From Leptolyngbya boryana PCC 6306 (lineage in GTDB: Bacteria; Cyanobacteriota; Cyanobacteriia; Leptolyngbyales; Leptolyngbyaceae): DNA of 64,000 nucleotides. A program made the translations under genes and the position numbers. The DNA is taken from NCBI RefSeq assembly GCF_000353285.1, contig NZ_KB731324.1, positions 1,382,577-1,446,576 of the forward strand, written 5' to 3'. A model generated the notes under the pieces. The model made no database searches, was not told the origin of the DNA, and saw only the letters and a program-made list of their open reading frames with translations. Positions 41,594 through 50,511 of this stretch are shown piece by piece; within the stretch, counting starts at the first letter, position 1; every line of letters begins with the position of its first letter.

Positions 41594-42919
41594 CTAGCGA
41601 GACAACATCAACACGCCTTGGCGGTAGTCGGTGAACTTCGCACCCGTGAGGAAGCTGTACCGACGAGACGACTTGAACTTGTTGATTTGGTAGTTGCCCG
41701 TCCAGATTTGCAATGCCAATCCGGTATCGTCATCGGCTGCGGTGACAACTTGAGCACCCGCATTTTCTTCCGGTGGCATCATCTGGCGCGCGGAACGAAT
41801 CAAGGCTTGCTTCTTGTAGCCGACGTTGATCGAGCCAACACGAGGAATCGAGAACTTATCAGTCGAGGTGCTGATATCCGAGGTCGTGAGCTGCGTTCCA
41901 TCTGGAGCGAACGGAACCAAGGTGACAGTCTTGCTTCCGGTATTGACGCGAAGCACAACGCCGTAAGCGGTTGCCGCGCCAGAGTCGGGACCAATCCGCG
42001 CAATTTGACCGACCGCGACGTTTTGTAGTCCGGTGCAGGTCAACACGAAATCGATCGCGCCTAGATAGGTTGTGGTTGCGTAATCCGCTTTCACAAAGTC
42101 GGTATTGTTCGACATAGAAGCGATCGCCAAGGAAGCTTGCGCGCTGCTTGCGGTATCGAGATCCGCGACACCCATCTGAGTGCCATCGGTCTTGATGATG
42201 TTCGAACCGCCCACATTGAAGCCCATGCGCTGAACGAATTGCCCGATCGGCAAACCACGCTGTAACAATGCTGCAACTTGCGACTGAGCGTAAACCATAC
42301 CCGCATCCACGGGGGTTTGTTCGCCGATGTAGTCGCCTTTCGCGCGAGTTGCCAGAATCGCGTAGAGTTCACCGGGAGGGGTGTTCTCTTCTTCCAAGCA
42401 AACGGAACCATTCACGAGCAAGTCTTGGTCGAACTTGCCAAGCTTGCCAGGTGCGGTATCGGCAGTCGCAACAATCCGAATCGGCATATCCACGCCGTAT
42501 CGCACTTGTCCGGTCGATGCGTGAGTCGGAGTGCGAAGTTTCGAGTAGAGGTAGCGCTCAAACGCAGTCGCGATCGAGTACGCCATCGACGGACCCGTTT
42601 CGTTAATGTACTGCTGAATCTTCACATCGCTGTGATAAACCGGAATTGCGTTGGTGAATAGCTTTTCGAGCTTCGTGTCACCCGTGACGTATCCGGGTTC
42701 GGTTTCATTTGCCCCAGAACCAGTGCGCGGATCGTAATCTTCAGCCTCAGTAATGCGGATGCGACGAAACTTCACCGTGTCGCCCATCTCGAAAGCACCT
42801 TCTTCGTAGCCACCTAAAGAGGCTTGAGTGAAGACGGACATCAGGAACAATTGCTGTAGGGCATCAGCCGCCACAGCCTTTTCGACCATTAAAGCATCGG
42901 GTCCAAACGTAACAGCCAT
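41594..42919 (-). CDS. Major capsid protein, P22 coat-like
   Basis: 441 residues, the P22 gp5 size. N-terminal helices, then GDTVKFRRI and a long PGYVTGDTKLEKLFTNAIPV region typical of the HK97 fold N-arm and E-loop; FERYLYSKL marks a P-domain helix. A central insertion (about 260-380) would be the extra domain. The C-terminus runs to YRQGVLMLSR. It follows a scaffold-like gene and is headed by a leader element. Confidence 0.8.
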   Translation of the reverse strand: MAVTFGPDALMVEKAVAADALQQLFLMSVFTQASLGGYEEGAFEMGDTVKFRRIRITEAEDYDPRTGSGANETEPGYVTGDTKLEKLFTNAIPVYHSDVKIQQYINETGPSMAYSIATAFERYLYSKLRTPTHASTGQVRYGVDMPIRIVATADTAPGKLGKFDQDLLVNGSVCLEEENTPPGELYAILATRAKGDYIGEQTPVDAGMVYAQSQVAALLQRGLPIGQFVQRMGFNVGGSNIIKTDGTQMGVADLDTASSAQASLAIASMSNNTDFVKADYATTTYLGAIDFVLTCTGLQNVAVGQIARIGPDSGAATAYGVVLRVNTGSKTVTLVPFAPDGTQLTTSDISTSTDKFSIPRVGSINVGYKKQALIRSARQMMPPEENAGAQVVTAADDDTGLALQIWTGNYQINKFKSSRRYSFLTGAKFTDYRQGVLMLSR

Positions 42920-42940
42920 AAACAGAGTTGGAATAAATTC

Positions 42941-42967
42941 GCATCCCGTCTATGGCGCGGGCGTTCC
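42941..42967 (-). promoter_or_regulatory. Late leader element, copy 3 (coat gene)
   Basis: Gene sense: GGAACG-CCCG-CGCC-ataga-CGGG-ATGCG, ending 20 nt before the ATG at 42919. Shortest loop of the set. No Shine-Dalgarno sequence before the most highly expressed virion gene. Confidence 0.88.
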
Positions 42968-42978
42968 AAGCTTTTTCG

Positions 42979-43716
42979 CTATTTCGCAGACTGCACTTGA
43001 GCAAGTTCTTTCAAGTAGCCGTCGCGATCGGTTTTCATCGCTTCACCGGGGTCAACCGTCGATTTGCCGTCACGATCGAAGTATTTAAAGCCGTTGCCAA
43101 GCGATACGGTACTCCCTTGCGTTGCGCCTGTCCCCGTGCCCCCGCGAGCCGTTGCCATATAGGCATAGTCGCCAGAGAGGAAGGTATCGATCGATTCGTT
43201 TAAAGGCTTGTAGATATCGCCGTACTCGTCTTTACCTTTGACTACGTACTGCCCATCGCGTTCGACGAGATGCCCATCTGCTTCGAGTAGCTTCAGCAGT
43301 GCTTCTGGCTTCACAATTCTGCCGGATTCCTGCAGGACATTTAGAGCGCTCGATCGCATGCTGGAGAGTTGGCGATCGCGTTCGGCTTGCTCGCGGGCTT
43401 CGCGATCCTGCTGAGACTGACGTTTGATGATATCTAGTTCGCGCTTTAACGCTGCGACTTCTGGATCAGGACTCGCCGTGCCTTCGTAGTCGTCCTCATC
43501 GTTTTCATCCTCGAATTCGTCCTCATCGTCCTCACCCTCGAATTCTTCGGCATCGGCGATCAGTTCATCCAGGAAGCTTGCAGAGGATCCCTGGATCGAT
43601 TCCTGCATCACTTCAAAGCGGCGATCGATTTTGCTGGTGATTTCAGGGATTAACTCTCCCAGTGTGTCTTTGATGATGTTGCGAATCTGTTCTTCGGTCA
43701 GAAATTGATCTTCCAC
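42979..43716 (-). CDS. Scaffold-like protein
   Basis: 245 residues, GTG start. Helical N-terminus, a very acidic middle (ADAEEFEGEDDEDEFEDEND), a coiled coil (LKRELDIIKRQSQQDREARE) and a C-terminal tail with Gly repeats. Composition and position before the coat gene are those of a capsid scaffold. Confidence 0.75.
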   Translation of the reverse strand: MEDQFLTEEQIRNIIKDTLGELIPEITSKIDRRFEVMQESIQGSSASFLDELIADAEEFEGEDDEDEFEDENDEDDYEGTASPDPEVAALKRELDIIKRQSQQDREAREQAERDRQLSSMRSSALNVLQESGRIVKPEALLKLLEADGHLVERDGQYVVKGKDEYGDIYKPLNESIDTFLSGDYAYMATARGGTGTGATQGSTVSLGNGFKYFDRDGKSTVDPGEAMKTDRDGYLKELAQVQSAK

Positions 43717-43737
43717 GGGGCAAGGGCAGTGACATCA

Positions 43738-43766
43738 GGCATCCCGTCTTGAGGCGCGGGCGTTCC
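43738..43766 (-). promoter_or_regulatory. Late leader element, copy 4 (scaffold gene)
   Basis: Gene sense: GGAACG-CCCG-CGCC-tcaaga-CGGG-ATGCC, ending 21 nt before the GTG at 43716. No Shine-Dalgarno sequence follows. Confidence 0.85.
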
Positions 43767-43773
43767 TTTGGGG

Positions 43774-44109
43774 CTAAAGTTTGGCTTTGAGCGATCGATA
43801 CTCGGTGCGGTTGGCTTCGATACTGGGTGCGAGGTCAGACCGAACGCGATCGACAATCCGCGTTTTAATCGCCTCGCTCACGTCCAGCGGAAATCCGATC
43901 GCTTCTAGTTCTTCAGCAACCGATTTGGCAATCAGGCGGGGAAATTCGCGCAAAATCCGCGTTCCGACTCCTGAGATTGCTACATCTAAGCGGGCTTGAG
44001 TGACCAGATCTTTCAAGACTCGATCGAGTTCACGCGCGATCGTTTCCCGAACGAATTGTTGGGTGGCGTACTGTACGGCTTGTTTCGGACGTTCCAGGGC
44101 ACTGGACAT
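43774..44109 (-). CDS. Hypothetical helical phage protein
   Basis: 111 residues, helical, basic and acidic mixed (RETIARELDRVLKDLVTQ). Lies between portal and scaffold without a leader of its own. Function unknown. Confidence 0.55.
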   Translation of the reverse strand: MSSALERPKQAVQYATQQFVRETIARELDRVLKDLVTQARLDVAISGVGTRILREFPRLIAKSVAEELEAIGFPLDVSEAIKTRIVDRVRSDLAPSIEANRTEYRSLKAKL

Positions 44110-44153
44110 TTGCAGATATTAGATTGAAACTACTTTCAAAATTCCCACAGTTG

Positions 44154-45791
44154 CTACAGATTCAACGATTTCAGCAGTTCCGGATCGTTTAGGGCATCTT
44201 CAGCAATGGCTTCGTCGCTATCTGGATCTGGTGCGTCTTGTTCTGGGGGTGAGCCTGCCACAGTTGGATCGGCTTCTCCTTCAGTCGGTTCAGGCTTAGC
44301 CGACTCAATCTCTTCCAGGATTTTCTTGAGTGTGGCTGAGTCGAATTCTTTCTGCTTAGCAACCTCACGAGCAAATGCTTTTTGTAGCTCCTTGGTGAAG
44401 GCTTCAGATGGAATTCCAACTTGAGCGATCGCGCCGTATTCGGTTGCTTCTCCCTGCAAATCGGTGCGATCGAAGTCCGACATGCCCTCTACGATCCAGT
44501 TCACAGCTTCATCGTGCGCGATCGCGGCAACATCCAGAACGCCCTTAGCGAGGTCTTTGACCATTGAGCCATAGAGCGTGAGCAAGATTTCTTCGGGCTT
44601 CTTGGCTTGCCTGAGTGTTTCCCCACTTGCCGCGCCCGCTGCGTCTTGGGCAGAAATAGCAATTTGCTGCACGGTTTTATCGATGTCCTGCTCGACGGTG
44701 CTGCGATACTCCATTGAGGTACTAAAACTCGCTCCCGGTCGCTCTGTCCAGCCGATCGACTCTTTCTGAGAGGGGTCTAAATGGATAAAGTAGCCGTTCC
44801 CGAATTTGTCGTTTCGAGAGTTGAAGTCCTCGATATCCTCCGATTCGATCGTGGGCATCGCGTAATTGGTGCTGACCAGACCCCATTCCAGCGAAGCGGT
44901 TTGATTGTAGTGACTGCACTGCGGATCAAATAGCTGATCTGCCAGCCATAGTGCGGGTGGAAGGGTAAGAGTAACGATCGGGAACTTGAACTGTCCGCGA
45001 ACATTGAAAATTGGACGTTCTTCTAAGCCGTTCACTGATGCAATTTCGATGTTCTTTTCATCCAGCCGTTCAAGGTTTGATTCGATGCCTTTATCGAAGT
45101 CCTCGCCTTTCCCTTTGGACTTGATGACATAGCGGCTTGCAACGATCGAGCCATCAGGACGGCGCTGATAGATGGTGAAATCGTGCATCGCAACTGGATC
45201 ACTATCCCAAGTGTCCCGCATCCAGCTAAATCGATGCAGTTTGGCAAATTTGAAGCCGTTGCGATCGGTTTCCCAGTCCCACAACTGCGATCGCGGAACC
45301 AGTAACACGTATGGCTCATCCTCCCTCGCTGATTTTTGCTGCTTTTTATTGATGGATTCGGTGGCGATAGCAGTATCGATTTGCGCGATCGCTTTTTGTT
45401 GGGCTAAGGCTTGCAGTATTGCTGCTTTGAGGAAGGCATCGAATGTCGCTTTACCGTCATCGTCGGTTTGTGGGAGTAATGCACCCCCTGGGAAGAAGGT
45501 TTCCTCCCAGAATTTATCTTTGCTGCCCTCGAACTGCAATGGAGCCGCGAAGAGTTGCGACACGAATCGGTTTGCAATGGGACTGATTTTATTGAAGTAG
45601 CGAGCGACTTTAATCCGCTCCTTGATTACACCATCAGGACGGCGATCGGGATTGGCGAGAATCTTCTGCTTGATTTCAGGCGTGAGCTTGCTTCCACCAT
45701 CCATCAATGCCTGTAGGAGTTCCCAATATTCGGACTTTTCGCGGTGCGTTGGGTGGCGACGAGCAAGCTGCTTAAGTGTGGGGGTTGCCAT
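44154..45791 (-). CDS. Portal protein
   Basis: 545 residues. ARYFNKISPIANRFVSQLFA, the clip/wing-like SLEWGLVSTNYAMPTIE, and a long C-terminal helix region ending in an acidic, Pro-rich tail match portals of the SPP1/DUF4055 type. It lies between terminase and scaffold and has its own leader. Confidence 0.8.
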   Translation of the reverse strand: MATPTLKQLARRHPTHREKSEYWELLQALMDGGSKLTPEIKQKILANPDRRPDGVIKERIKVARYFNKISPIANRFVSQLFAAPLQFEGSKDKFWEETFFPGGALLPQTDDDGKATFDAFLKAAILQALAQQKAIAQIDTAIATESINKKQQKSAREDEPYVLLVPRSQLWDWETDRNGFKFAKLHRFSWMRDTWDSDPVAMHDFTIYQRRPDGSIVASRYVIKSKGKGEDFDKGIESNLERLDEKNIEIASVNGLEERPIFNVRGQFKFPIVTLTLPPALWLADQLFDPQCSHYNQTASLEWGLVSTNYAMPTIESEDIEDFNSRNDKFGNGYFIHLDPSQKESIGWTERPGASFSTSMEYRSTVEQDIDKTVQQIAISAQDAAGAASGETLRQAKKPEEILLTLYGSMVKDLAKGVLDVAAIAHDEAVNWIVEGMSDFDRTDLQGEATEYGAIAQVGIPSEAFTKELQKAFAREVAKQKEFDSATLKKILEEIESAKPEPTEGEADPTVAGSPPEQDAPDPDSDEAIAEDALNDPELLKSLNL

Positions 45792-45811
45792 GTTCTGGGG
45801 GACAAGTCAGA

Positions 45812-45841
45812 GGCATCCCGCCTATCCGGCGCGGGCGTTCC
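45812..45841 (-). promoter_or_regulatory. Late leader element, copy 5 (portal gene)
   Basis: Gene sense: GGAACG-CCCGC-gccggatag-GCGGG-ATGCC; here the stem gains a fifth pair (C-G) by a change on the 3' side. Ends 20 nt before ATG; the spacer has CCCCCAGAAC. Preceded by a palindromic terminator. Confidence 0.88.
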
Positions 45842-45842
45842 G

Positions 45843-45862
45843 AAAAAGACTACTAGTCTTTT
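45843..45862 (-). terminator. Palindromic terminator before the portal leader
   Basis: AAAAGACTA-G-TAGTCTTTTT on the minus strand, containing the stop of SAP protein C. Leader copy 5 begins at once after the T run, so transcription may restart or resume there. Confidence 0.75.
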
Positions 45863-46878
45863 GGTTTACGCTTCGATTTTCCGATAGGCACAACATTGTT
45901 CGTTACGGCGTGAGGAGCAAGTAAGCTAGTCAGGATATCGTCATAAGACAGCCCCTCTTGCCGCATTGCTCTCACACGGGGATTTCTTGTGTCACGATGC
46001 CCCATCATAATCCGTTCAGCGATTTTGTAGCCTTTAGGGTCTTTCGTCTTCAGGCGATCTAGCATCGCATTGAGATTGCGATCGCTTCCTGACTTACCTA
46101 TGCCCTTCCCTTCTGCTTGCTTTTCTAGCCGCCCGATCGCTGCGTCCATTCCCTCTGTGATTCGCTTTCCTTCAGCCAGTGAGCTGTCTAGTTTCATTTC
46201 AGCTTTTCGGACACGGCGATCAGCTTTGGTTGATTTACCTTTACCCCCACCGTCGATCGCTTTCAGTTGCTTCGCCTCTTTGCTCTCGGTTGACGCTGTT
46301 TCCTTCTTCTCGCTGTGCTTTGGTAGTCCGCGATCGTTGTCCTTCTTAGCGCTTTTACCACCATCTACCGCTGTGAGATTGGGGCGATCCGCTTTCTTTT
46401 GTGCGATCGTCTGCTGTCGCTTCATCTGAGCTAGAAACTGCTTTTTCTCTTTCTCGCGCTGTTCTGGACTCATCCCCTGAGTAAGCGGAATATTTTTCCC
46501 GCTGGCTTTGCGCTGTTCATCTGCGACTTGTCGAATTGCTTTGGCGGCGGCTGCTCGCTTCTCTTGCGGTGTGAGTTTATCGCCCTTCACTTTTTCTGCG
46601 GCTCTGAGATTCTTAGAGACTCGCTTCAAAACTTCTTTTTTAACCGCGGCTGCTTTCTCGGCATCGCCGCCCGCTAATTTTGCAGAGAGTTTATCTGCCG
46701 CATAAGTTTTGGCAACGCCCGATCGTTGCGCTGTCGATCGCGCCCGTGCATCGCCTTTTGGTCTTGCAGTCTTCTCACTCACGCCCAATGCTGACATGAG
46801 TTGAGGTTTGTTCATTCGGGAATACCCTTTGATTTTGCGGGCTTTTGCCTGAGTTCGGAGATCCTTGAGGGTTGCCAT
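45853..46878 (-). CDS. SAP-domain late protein C
   Basis: 341 residues, start at MATLKDL (46878); an upstream ATG falls inside the leader. SAP-like domain 4-34 (LRTQAKARKIKGYSRMNKPQ), shared helical domain about 45-125 (KTYAADKLSAKLAGGDAEKA), then a Lys-rich, low-complexity middle and a conserved-looking end (LDRLKTKDPKGYKIAERI). Probably a DNA-binding internal virion protein. Confidence 0.7.
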   Translation of the reverse strand: MATLKDLRTQAKARKIKGYSRMNKPQLMSALGVSEKTARPKGDARARSTAQRSGVAKTYAADKLSAKLAGGDAEKAAAVKKEVLKRVSKNLRAAEKVKGDKLTPQEKRAAAAKAIRQVADEQRKASGKNIPLTQGMSPEQREKEKKQFLAQMKRQQTIAQKKADRPNLTAVDGGKSAKKDNDRGLPKHSEKKETASTESKEAKQLKAIDGGGKGKSTKADRRVRKAEMKLDSSLAEGKRITEGMDAAIGRLEKQAEGKGIGKSGSDRNLNAMLDRLKTKDPKGYKIAERIMMGHRDTRNPRVRAMRQEGLSYDDILTSLLAPHAVTNNVVPIGKSKRKPKD

Positions 46879-46901
46879 TGATAGAAGATTAGAAACGAAC
46901 T

Positions 46902-46932
46902 GGCATCCCATCTTGTGCGGCGTGGGCGATCC
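46902..46932 (-). promoter_or_regulatory. Late leader element, copy 6 (SAP protein C)
   Basis: Gene sense: GGATCG-CCCA-CGCC-gcacaaga-TGGG-ATGCC. The fourth pair is A-T instead of G-C, changed on both arms, the strongest single sign of pairing. Ends 23 nt before ATG. Confidence 0.88.
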
Positions 46933-46940
46933 GTGAGGTA

Positions 46941-48302
46941 CTAAGATTCAAGCTTCTGTTTCAGCGATTGATACGCTTCCTGCACTCGGCGGAACTCAGC
47001 AGGTGAACCACCGCGATCGGGGTGGGCTTTTGCCGCTGCTTTACGGTAGGCTTTTTTGAGTTCAGTAGCATTCGGTTTTTTCTTTAATCCGAGTGCCTTC
47101 ATTGAATTTACTGTTTCATCACCTGCGCGTCCTTCATGGATTGCTTTTAAATGATCGCGCAAGATTTCGGTCGATCGTTCTTCGATCAATTGCTTTTGCT
47201 TGGTTTTGCTACGAGTTTGAGCTTGAGCAGATTGGCTTACGGTAAAGCCTGTACCCTTCCCGCCTTCAACATGACGCATTACAGCTTCAACATCGCTTCT
47301 ATCAGCTTTGTCTAAACCTCTTGCGGCAAAGCTTCTGTTTTGAGCCAGAGTTTCTTTCATCACTTGCTCAGCATCTTTATCAACATTTTTCAACCGTTTT
47401 GAGAAAAGCTCAACATCGCCATTCGCCTGCTCTATAGCTTTATTAAGTTTTTTGATTTTCTTTTCTTTAGAATCAGGAGACATCCGCGAACTAGCTTTTG
47501 TTTTAGCAATCTCTTGGGTAGCGTTCTCGATTGTGCGTTTTGCGTCGTTTACATAATGCTCATATGTTCTTTTGTATGCCGCAGCGTTAGATCCAGCATA
47601 CTTTTTAGCAATCTGGTCGTCGGTTAAAGTTCGAGCCTCTTTTTCAGCCTCTTTTTTAGCTTTTGCAATTTCAGCGGGGGTTGCTTCTCTGGAGTGAGAT
47701 CCCAAATTAAGCTTTCTATTGACAATAGCTTCAACAGTTCCCGCATGGTGTGCTTTTTTCAACTCTCGCGCACGATACTCTTTCGCGAATGCCTTCACAT
47801 CATCATCACTAGGATTTGCGGAAGCATACTTATCCTCTAAGGTTTGCTTTCCACTTTTCGCCTTCTTGCGTTTCTGTTGAGCCTGAGTCATTTTGCCGCC
47901 AGTCGGGACGATCGCCCTACCTTTCGCCGCATGGCGCATTGCTTTCACTTCGCCGGAAATTGCCTTCACTGCTGCCTTACGCTTTTCCTGAACCGTGAGC
48001 TTGCGTCCTAGAGCCTTTTCCTGAGCCTTGAGTTCTTTAGCGACGGATTTGATCAGTCTTGCCTTAATTTCAGCCCGCTTTCCCTCGTTTCCTGCACCGA
48101 ATTTTTCTGCTAACTTGTCCGCCGCATAAGTTTTAGCGACTCCCGATTTTTGTGCGGTGGCGCGAGCGCGAGCATCACCTTTCGGGCGCGCTGATTTTTC
48201 GCTGACTCCCAAGGCTGACATCAATTGAGCCTTGTTCATTTTTGAGTAGCCTTTGATTTTGCGGGCTTTGGCTTGAGAGCGAAGCTGTTGAACGGTTGCC
48301 AT
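46941..48302 (-). CDS. SAP-domain late protein D with C-terminal J domain
   Basis: 453 residues. SAP-like domain 4-34 and the shared helical domain (KTYAADKLAEKFGAGNEGKR, LTVQEKRKAAVKAI) match protein C closely. A long coiled region follows. The last 55 residues are a J domain with an intact HPD (AHPDRGGSPAEFRRVQEAY). It would recruit host DnaK, perhaps to the head or to the genome after injection. Confidence 0.78.
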   Translation of the reverse strand: MATVQQLRSQAKARKIKGYSKMNKAQLMSALGVSEKSARPKGDARARATAQKSGVAKTYAADKLAEKFGAGNEGKRAEIKARLIKSVAKELKAQEKALGRKLTVQEKRKAAVKAISGEVKAMRHAAKGRAIVPTGGKMTQAQQKRKKAKSGKQTLEDKYASANPSDDDVKAFAKEYRARELKKAHHAGTVEAIVNRKLNLGSHSREATPAEIAKAKKEAEKEARTLTDDQIAKKYAGSNAAAYKRTYEHYVNDAKRTIENATQEIAKTKASSRMSPDSKEKKIKKLNKAIEQANGDVELFSKRLKNVDKDAEQVMKETLAQNRSFAARGLDKADRSDVEAVMRHVEGGKGTGFTVSQSAQAQTRSKTKQKQLIEERSTEILRDHLKAIHEGRAGDETVNSMKALGLKKKPNATELKKAYRKAAAKAHPDRGGSPAEFRRVQEAYQSLKQKLES

Positions 48303-48323
48303 CGACGGGGGCGAGTGAGTTGT

Positions 48324-48353
48324 GGCATTCCGTCTATCTGGCGCGGACAGTCC
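48324..48353 (-). promoter_or_regulatory. Late leader element, copy 7 (SAP protein D)
   Basis: Gene sense: GGACTG-TCCG-CGCC-agataga-CGGA-ATGCC, 21 nt before ATG. Upstream, GGGCATCCT (48361-48369) can pair with AGGACTGTCC, an alternative hairpin that would open the first. Confidence 0.88.
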
Positions 48354-48372
48354 TACGGTTCAGGATGCCCGA

Positions 48373-50511
48373 TTAAGAGAGTCCTGCGACGGGTTTCTGG
48401 GTTTGCTGTTTGCGAGATCGCCCTTGCTGGCGGTATGGGAACAAGTCATGAACCAAGTACCCGTAGGCATCGCTAATATGACTCAGCCGCGCATCACGCT
48501 TTTTATCGATCTTTCCATCTGGTGTCCACTGCACATTTTCAAAGTCCTGAACTAAGCGATCGCACTTCTCCACTAGCACAAACGCTCGATCACTCATAAA
48601 CAGATAGTTCACCGAGATTACTCGCTCTTGTTCTGGGGGATTCGCATCTTTATAGCGCTTGCGGCATTGCGACTTGAGTTCCAATCGTCGCATCGTTGCC
48701 CAGAAAATATCCCAGTTACTTTGAGTACTGTTCGCGGTTTGGTTGCGTCCCGTCGCATCTCCGTGAACGTGAATCGTGTTTCGATGCCCTAATGACTTAA
48801 TCCAGCTCCCGACCGCTTCTGTGAGCCTAAACGTATCTGAATTGTCGAGATACCATTCTGCGATCGCGAAAACTTCATTGCCTCGCACCTGAGCAGCAAC
48901 GGCACACGCAGGGCTTCTGTTCCAGTCAAAGCTAATGTGCAGGTCAAGATTCGGATCATAGCTAAAGTCGATCGCGTCTTGCCCTCTCAGTCCGTGCGTT
49001 GCTCGATTGAACTTCTCGTAAGGTCGATTCGTTTGGCGCAGCGCCAAGTAAATCAGGGCTTGAGTTAAGGCTCCGGTCTGATCCTCAGATTCGGCGTTGG
49101 GGAAGTCTTCGAGTTCTTTCTTCAGTCCACTGACCCATAGAGCCTCACTTTCCGGTGGGATAAAGACTTTTCCTAGCTTGAAAAGTCCTGTAACAGCTTG
49201 AGCTTTTCCGCCTTCGGTATCGCCATTAAAATCGGTTGCCGTGATGGTAATTGGGCAGTCTGACGACAGGTTTTCTAGGATTGCTTTGCCGTTTTTCTTG
49301 GCTTCAATGAATAGCTCATGAATAGTGATTCCGAGTTTTGCCCACTTCTCGGTGAGATCTGAGATCGCATCTTTGGTATCGAGAAACGATAAGCGATCGC
49401 GCACTTGATCAAGCAGATAGTAACTTCCACCGCTGCGCCCCCACACTTGCAGCGTCACATAGCTTGAAGCTGAGACTTCTTTGAATTTGGAATTGAGGGA
49501 GATGATGACACGATCGAACTTGCGAGGGAGCAACACCCAGTAGTGGAACCAGTCCTGATTGAAAAGGTTTCCGCCTTCACGGCTTGGACTGCATTGAAAC
49601 AAGCTTGACCAATCGTAGGGACCAACTGAAGCCTTGATGCGTTCAAGTTCTTCCAGTGGGTATTTGCCTTCCCAAAGTGCCTCGCCGGGTTGTCTTGGAT
49701 CGTCGGGGTGAAGGTCATCAGTCGCGATCGCGGGAAATTTTACGACTGTCCATTGATCGGCTTTGGGGTTTTCCCTTGCGACTTTTAGTAGCCTTCCAGC
49801 GATGTCATCATGATGCCACGGTGTCATGACCAAAATGATCTTTGCACCCTTCTCCGCTCTAGTTCTAAACGTGGATGTGTACCACTCCCAAATTCCATCT
49901 CTTACTGTTTTTGATTCCGCCTCTTCCCTGTTTTTAAAAACGTCATCCAGAATACCCAAATCGAAGCCCATCCCGGTAATTCCTCCCCCGACCCCAGCGC
50001 TTCGATACCCACCTTGATGCCCTACAATCTCAAAGATTTCGGAGTTTCGTAGATAGCTTCCCTTTGCATCAGAAGAAACATTTTTACTGTTGAGTGTCGT
50101 ATCCGGGAAAAGCTCTCGATAGGTAGGGGTATCAATAATTCGTTGTACGTCCCGGTTTAATCGACTACCAAGATCGGCAGAATAAGAACACGCAATAATT
50201 CGGGTATCGGGGTTCTGACCGAGCGCAAAGGCAGGTAAACGGCGAGATACAGCTTCCGATTTTCCGTGCCGAGGAGGAACGAGGATCATTAAGCGATCGC
50301 ATTCTCCCCGCAGTGCTTTTTCAATCCAATAGCAAAATCTCTGGTGATGCCAGTTCACTTCATAGCTTGGTAGGGTGTAGCAAGTGAAATCAAGCAGTGA
50401 TTGACGCGCTCTAGCTTTGGCTTCCGCTTTGGGATCGTCAAGGCGAATCTTGCCCTTATCTCGATCTCGTTCCCAGTCCTTCTTTGCTTGCAGTAGTCCA
50501 GCAAGATTCAC
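48373..50511 (-). CDS. terL: Large terminase with two tandem nuclease domains
   Basis: 712 residues against the usual 450-550. ATPase: Walker A VPPRHGKSE (78-86), Walker B LGILDD (185-190). First nuclease domain 333-490: RVIISLNSKFKE has Asn at 340 where Asp is usual, FIEAKKNG keeps E403, and ESEDQTGAL has Gly at 480 in place of the last Asp. Second RNase-H-like domain 523-695: SFDWN (D529), HGDATGR (D585) and SHISDAYGYL (D681) are all present. GTG start overlapping the SAP gene stop. The second domain probably does the cutting. Confidence 0.9.
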   Translation of the reverse strand: MNLAGLLQAKKDWERDRDKGKIRLDDPKAEAKARARQSLLDFTCYTLPSYEVNWHHQRFCYWIEKALRGECDRLMILVPPRHGKSEAVSRRLPAFALGQNPDTRIIACSYSADLGSRLNRDVQRIIDTPTYRELFPDTTLNSKNVSSDAKGSYLRNSEIFEIVGHQGGYRSAGVGGGITGMGFDLGILDDVFKNREEAESKTVRDGIWEWYTSTFRTRAEKGAKIILVMTPWHHDDIAGRLLKVARENPKADQWTVVKFPAIATDDLHPDDPRQPGEALWEGKYPLEELERIKASVGPYDWSSLFQCSPSREGGNLFNQDWFHYWVLLPRKFDRVIISLNSKFKEVSASSYVTLQVWGRSGGSYYLLDQVRDRLSFLDTKDAISDLTEKWAKLGITIHELFIEAKKNGKAILENLSSDCPITITATDFNGDTEGGKAQAVTGLFKLGKVFIPPESEALWVSGLKKELEDFPNAESEDQTGALTQALIYLALRQTNRPYEKFNRATHGLRGQDAIDFSYDPNLDLHISFDWNRSPACAVAAQVRGNEVFAIAEWYLDNSDTFRLTEAVGSWIKSLGHRNTIHVHGDATGRNQTANSTQSNWDIFWATMRRLELKSQCRKRYKDANPPEQERVISVNYLFMSDRAFVLVEKCDRLVQDFENVQWTPDGKIDKKRDARLSHISDAYGYLVHDLFPYRQQGRSRKQQTQKPVAGLS

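Noticed and set aside
42268-42661. Rightward frames opposite the coat gene
   Set aside because: Arg/Ser-rich shadows of a well-supported coat gene with no ribosome-binding site.
46879-46911. Longer start for SAP protein C at an ATG inside the leader element
   Set aside because: The extension would translate the leader hairpin; the downstream ATG starts the conserved MATLKDL sequence at the spacing seen for the other nine leaders.
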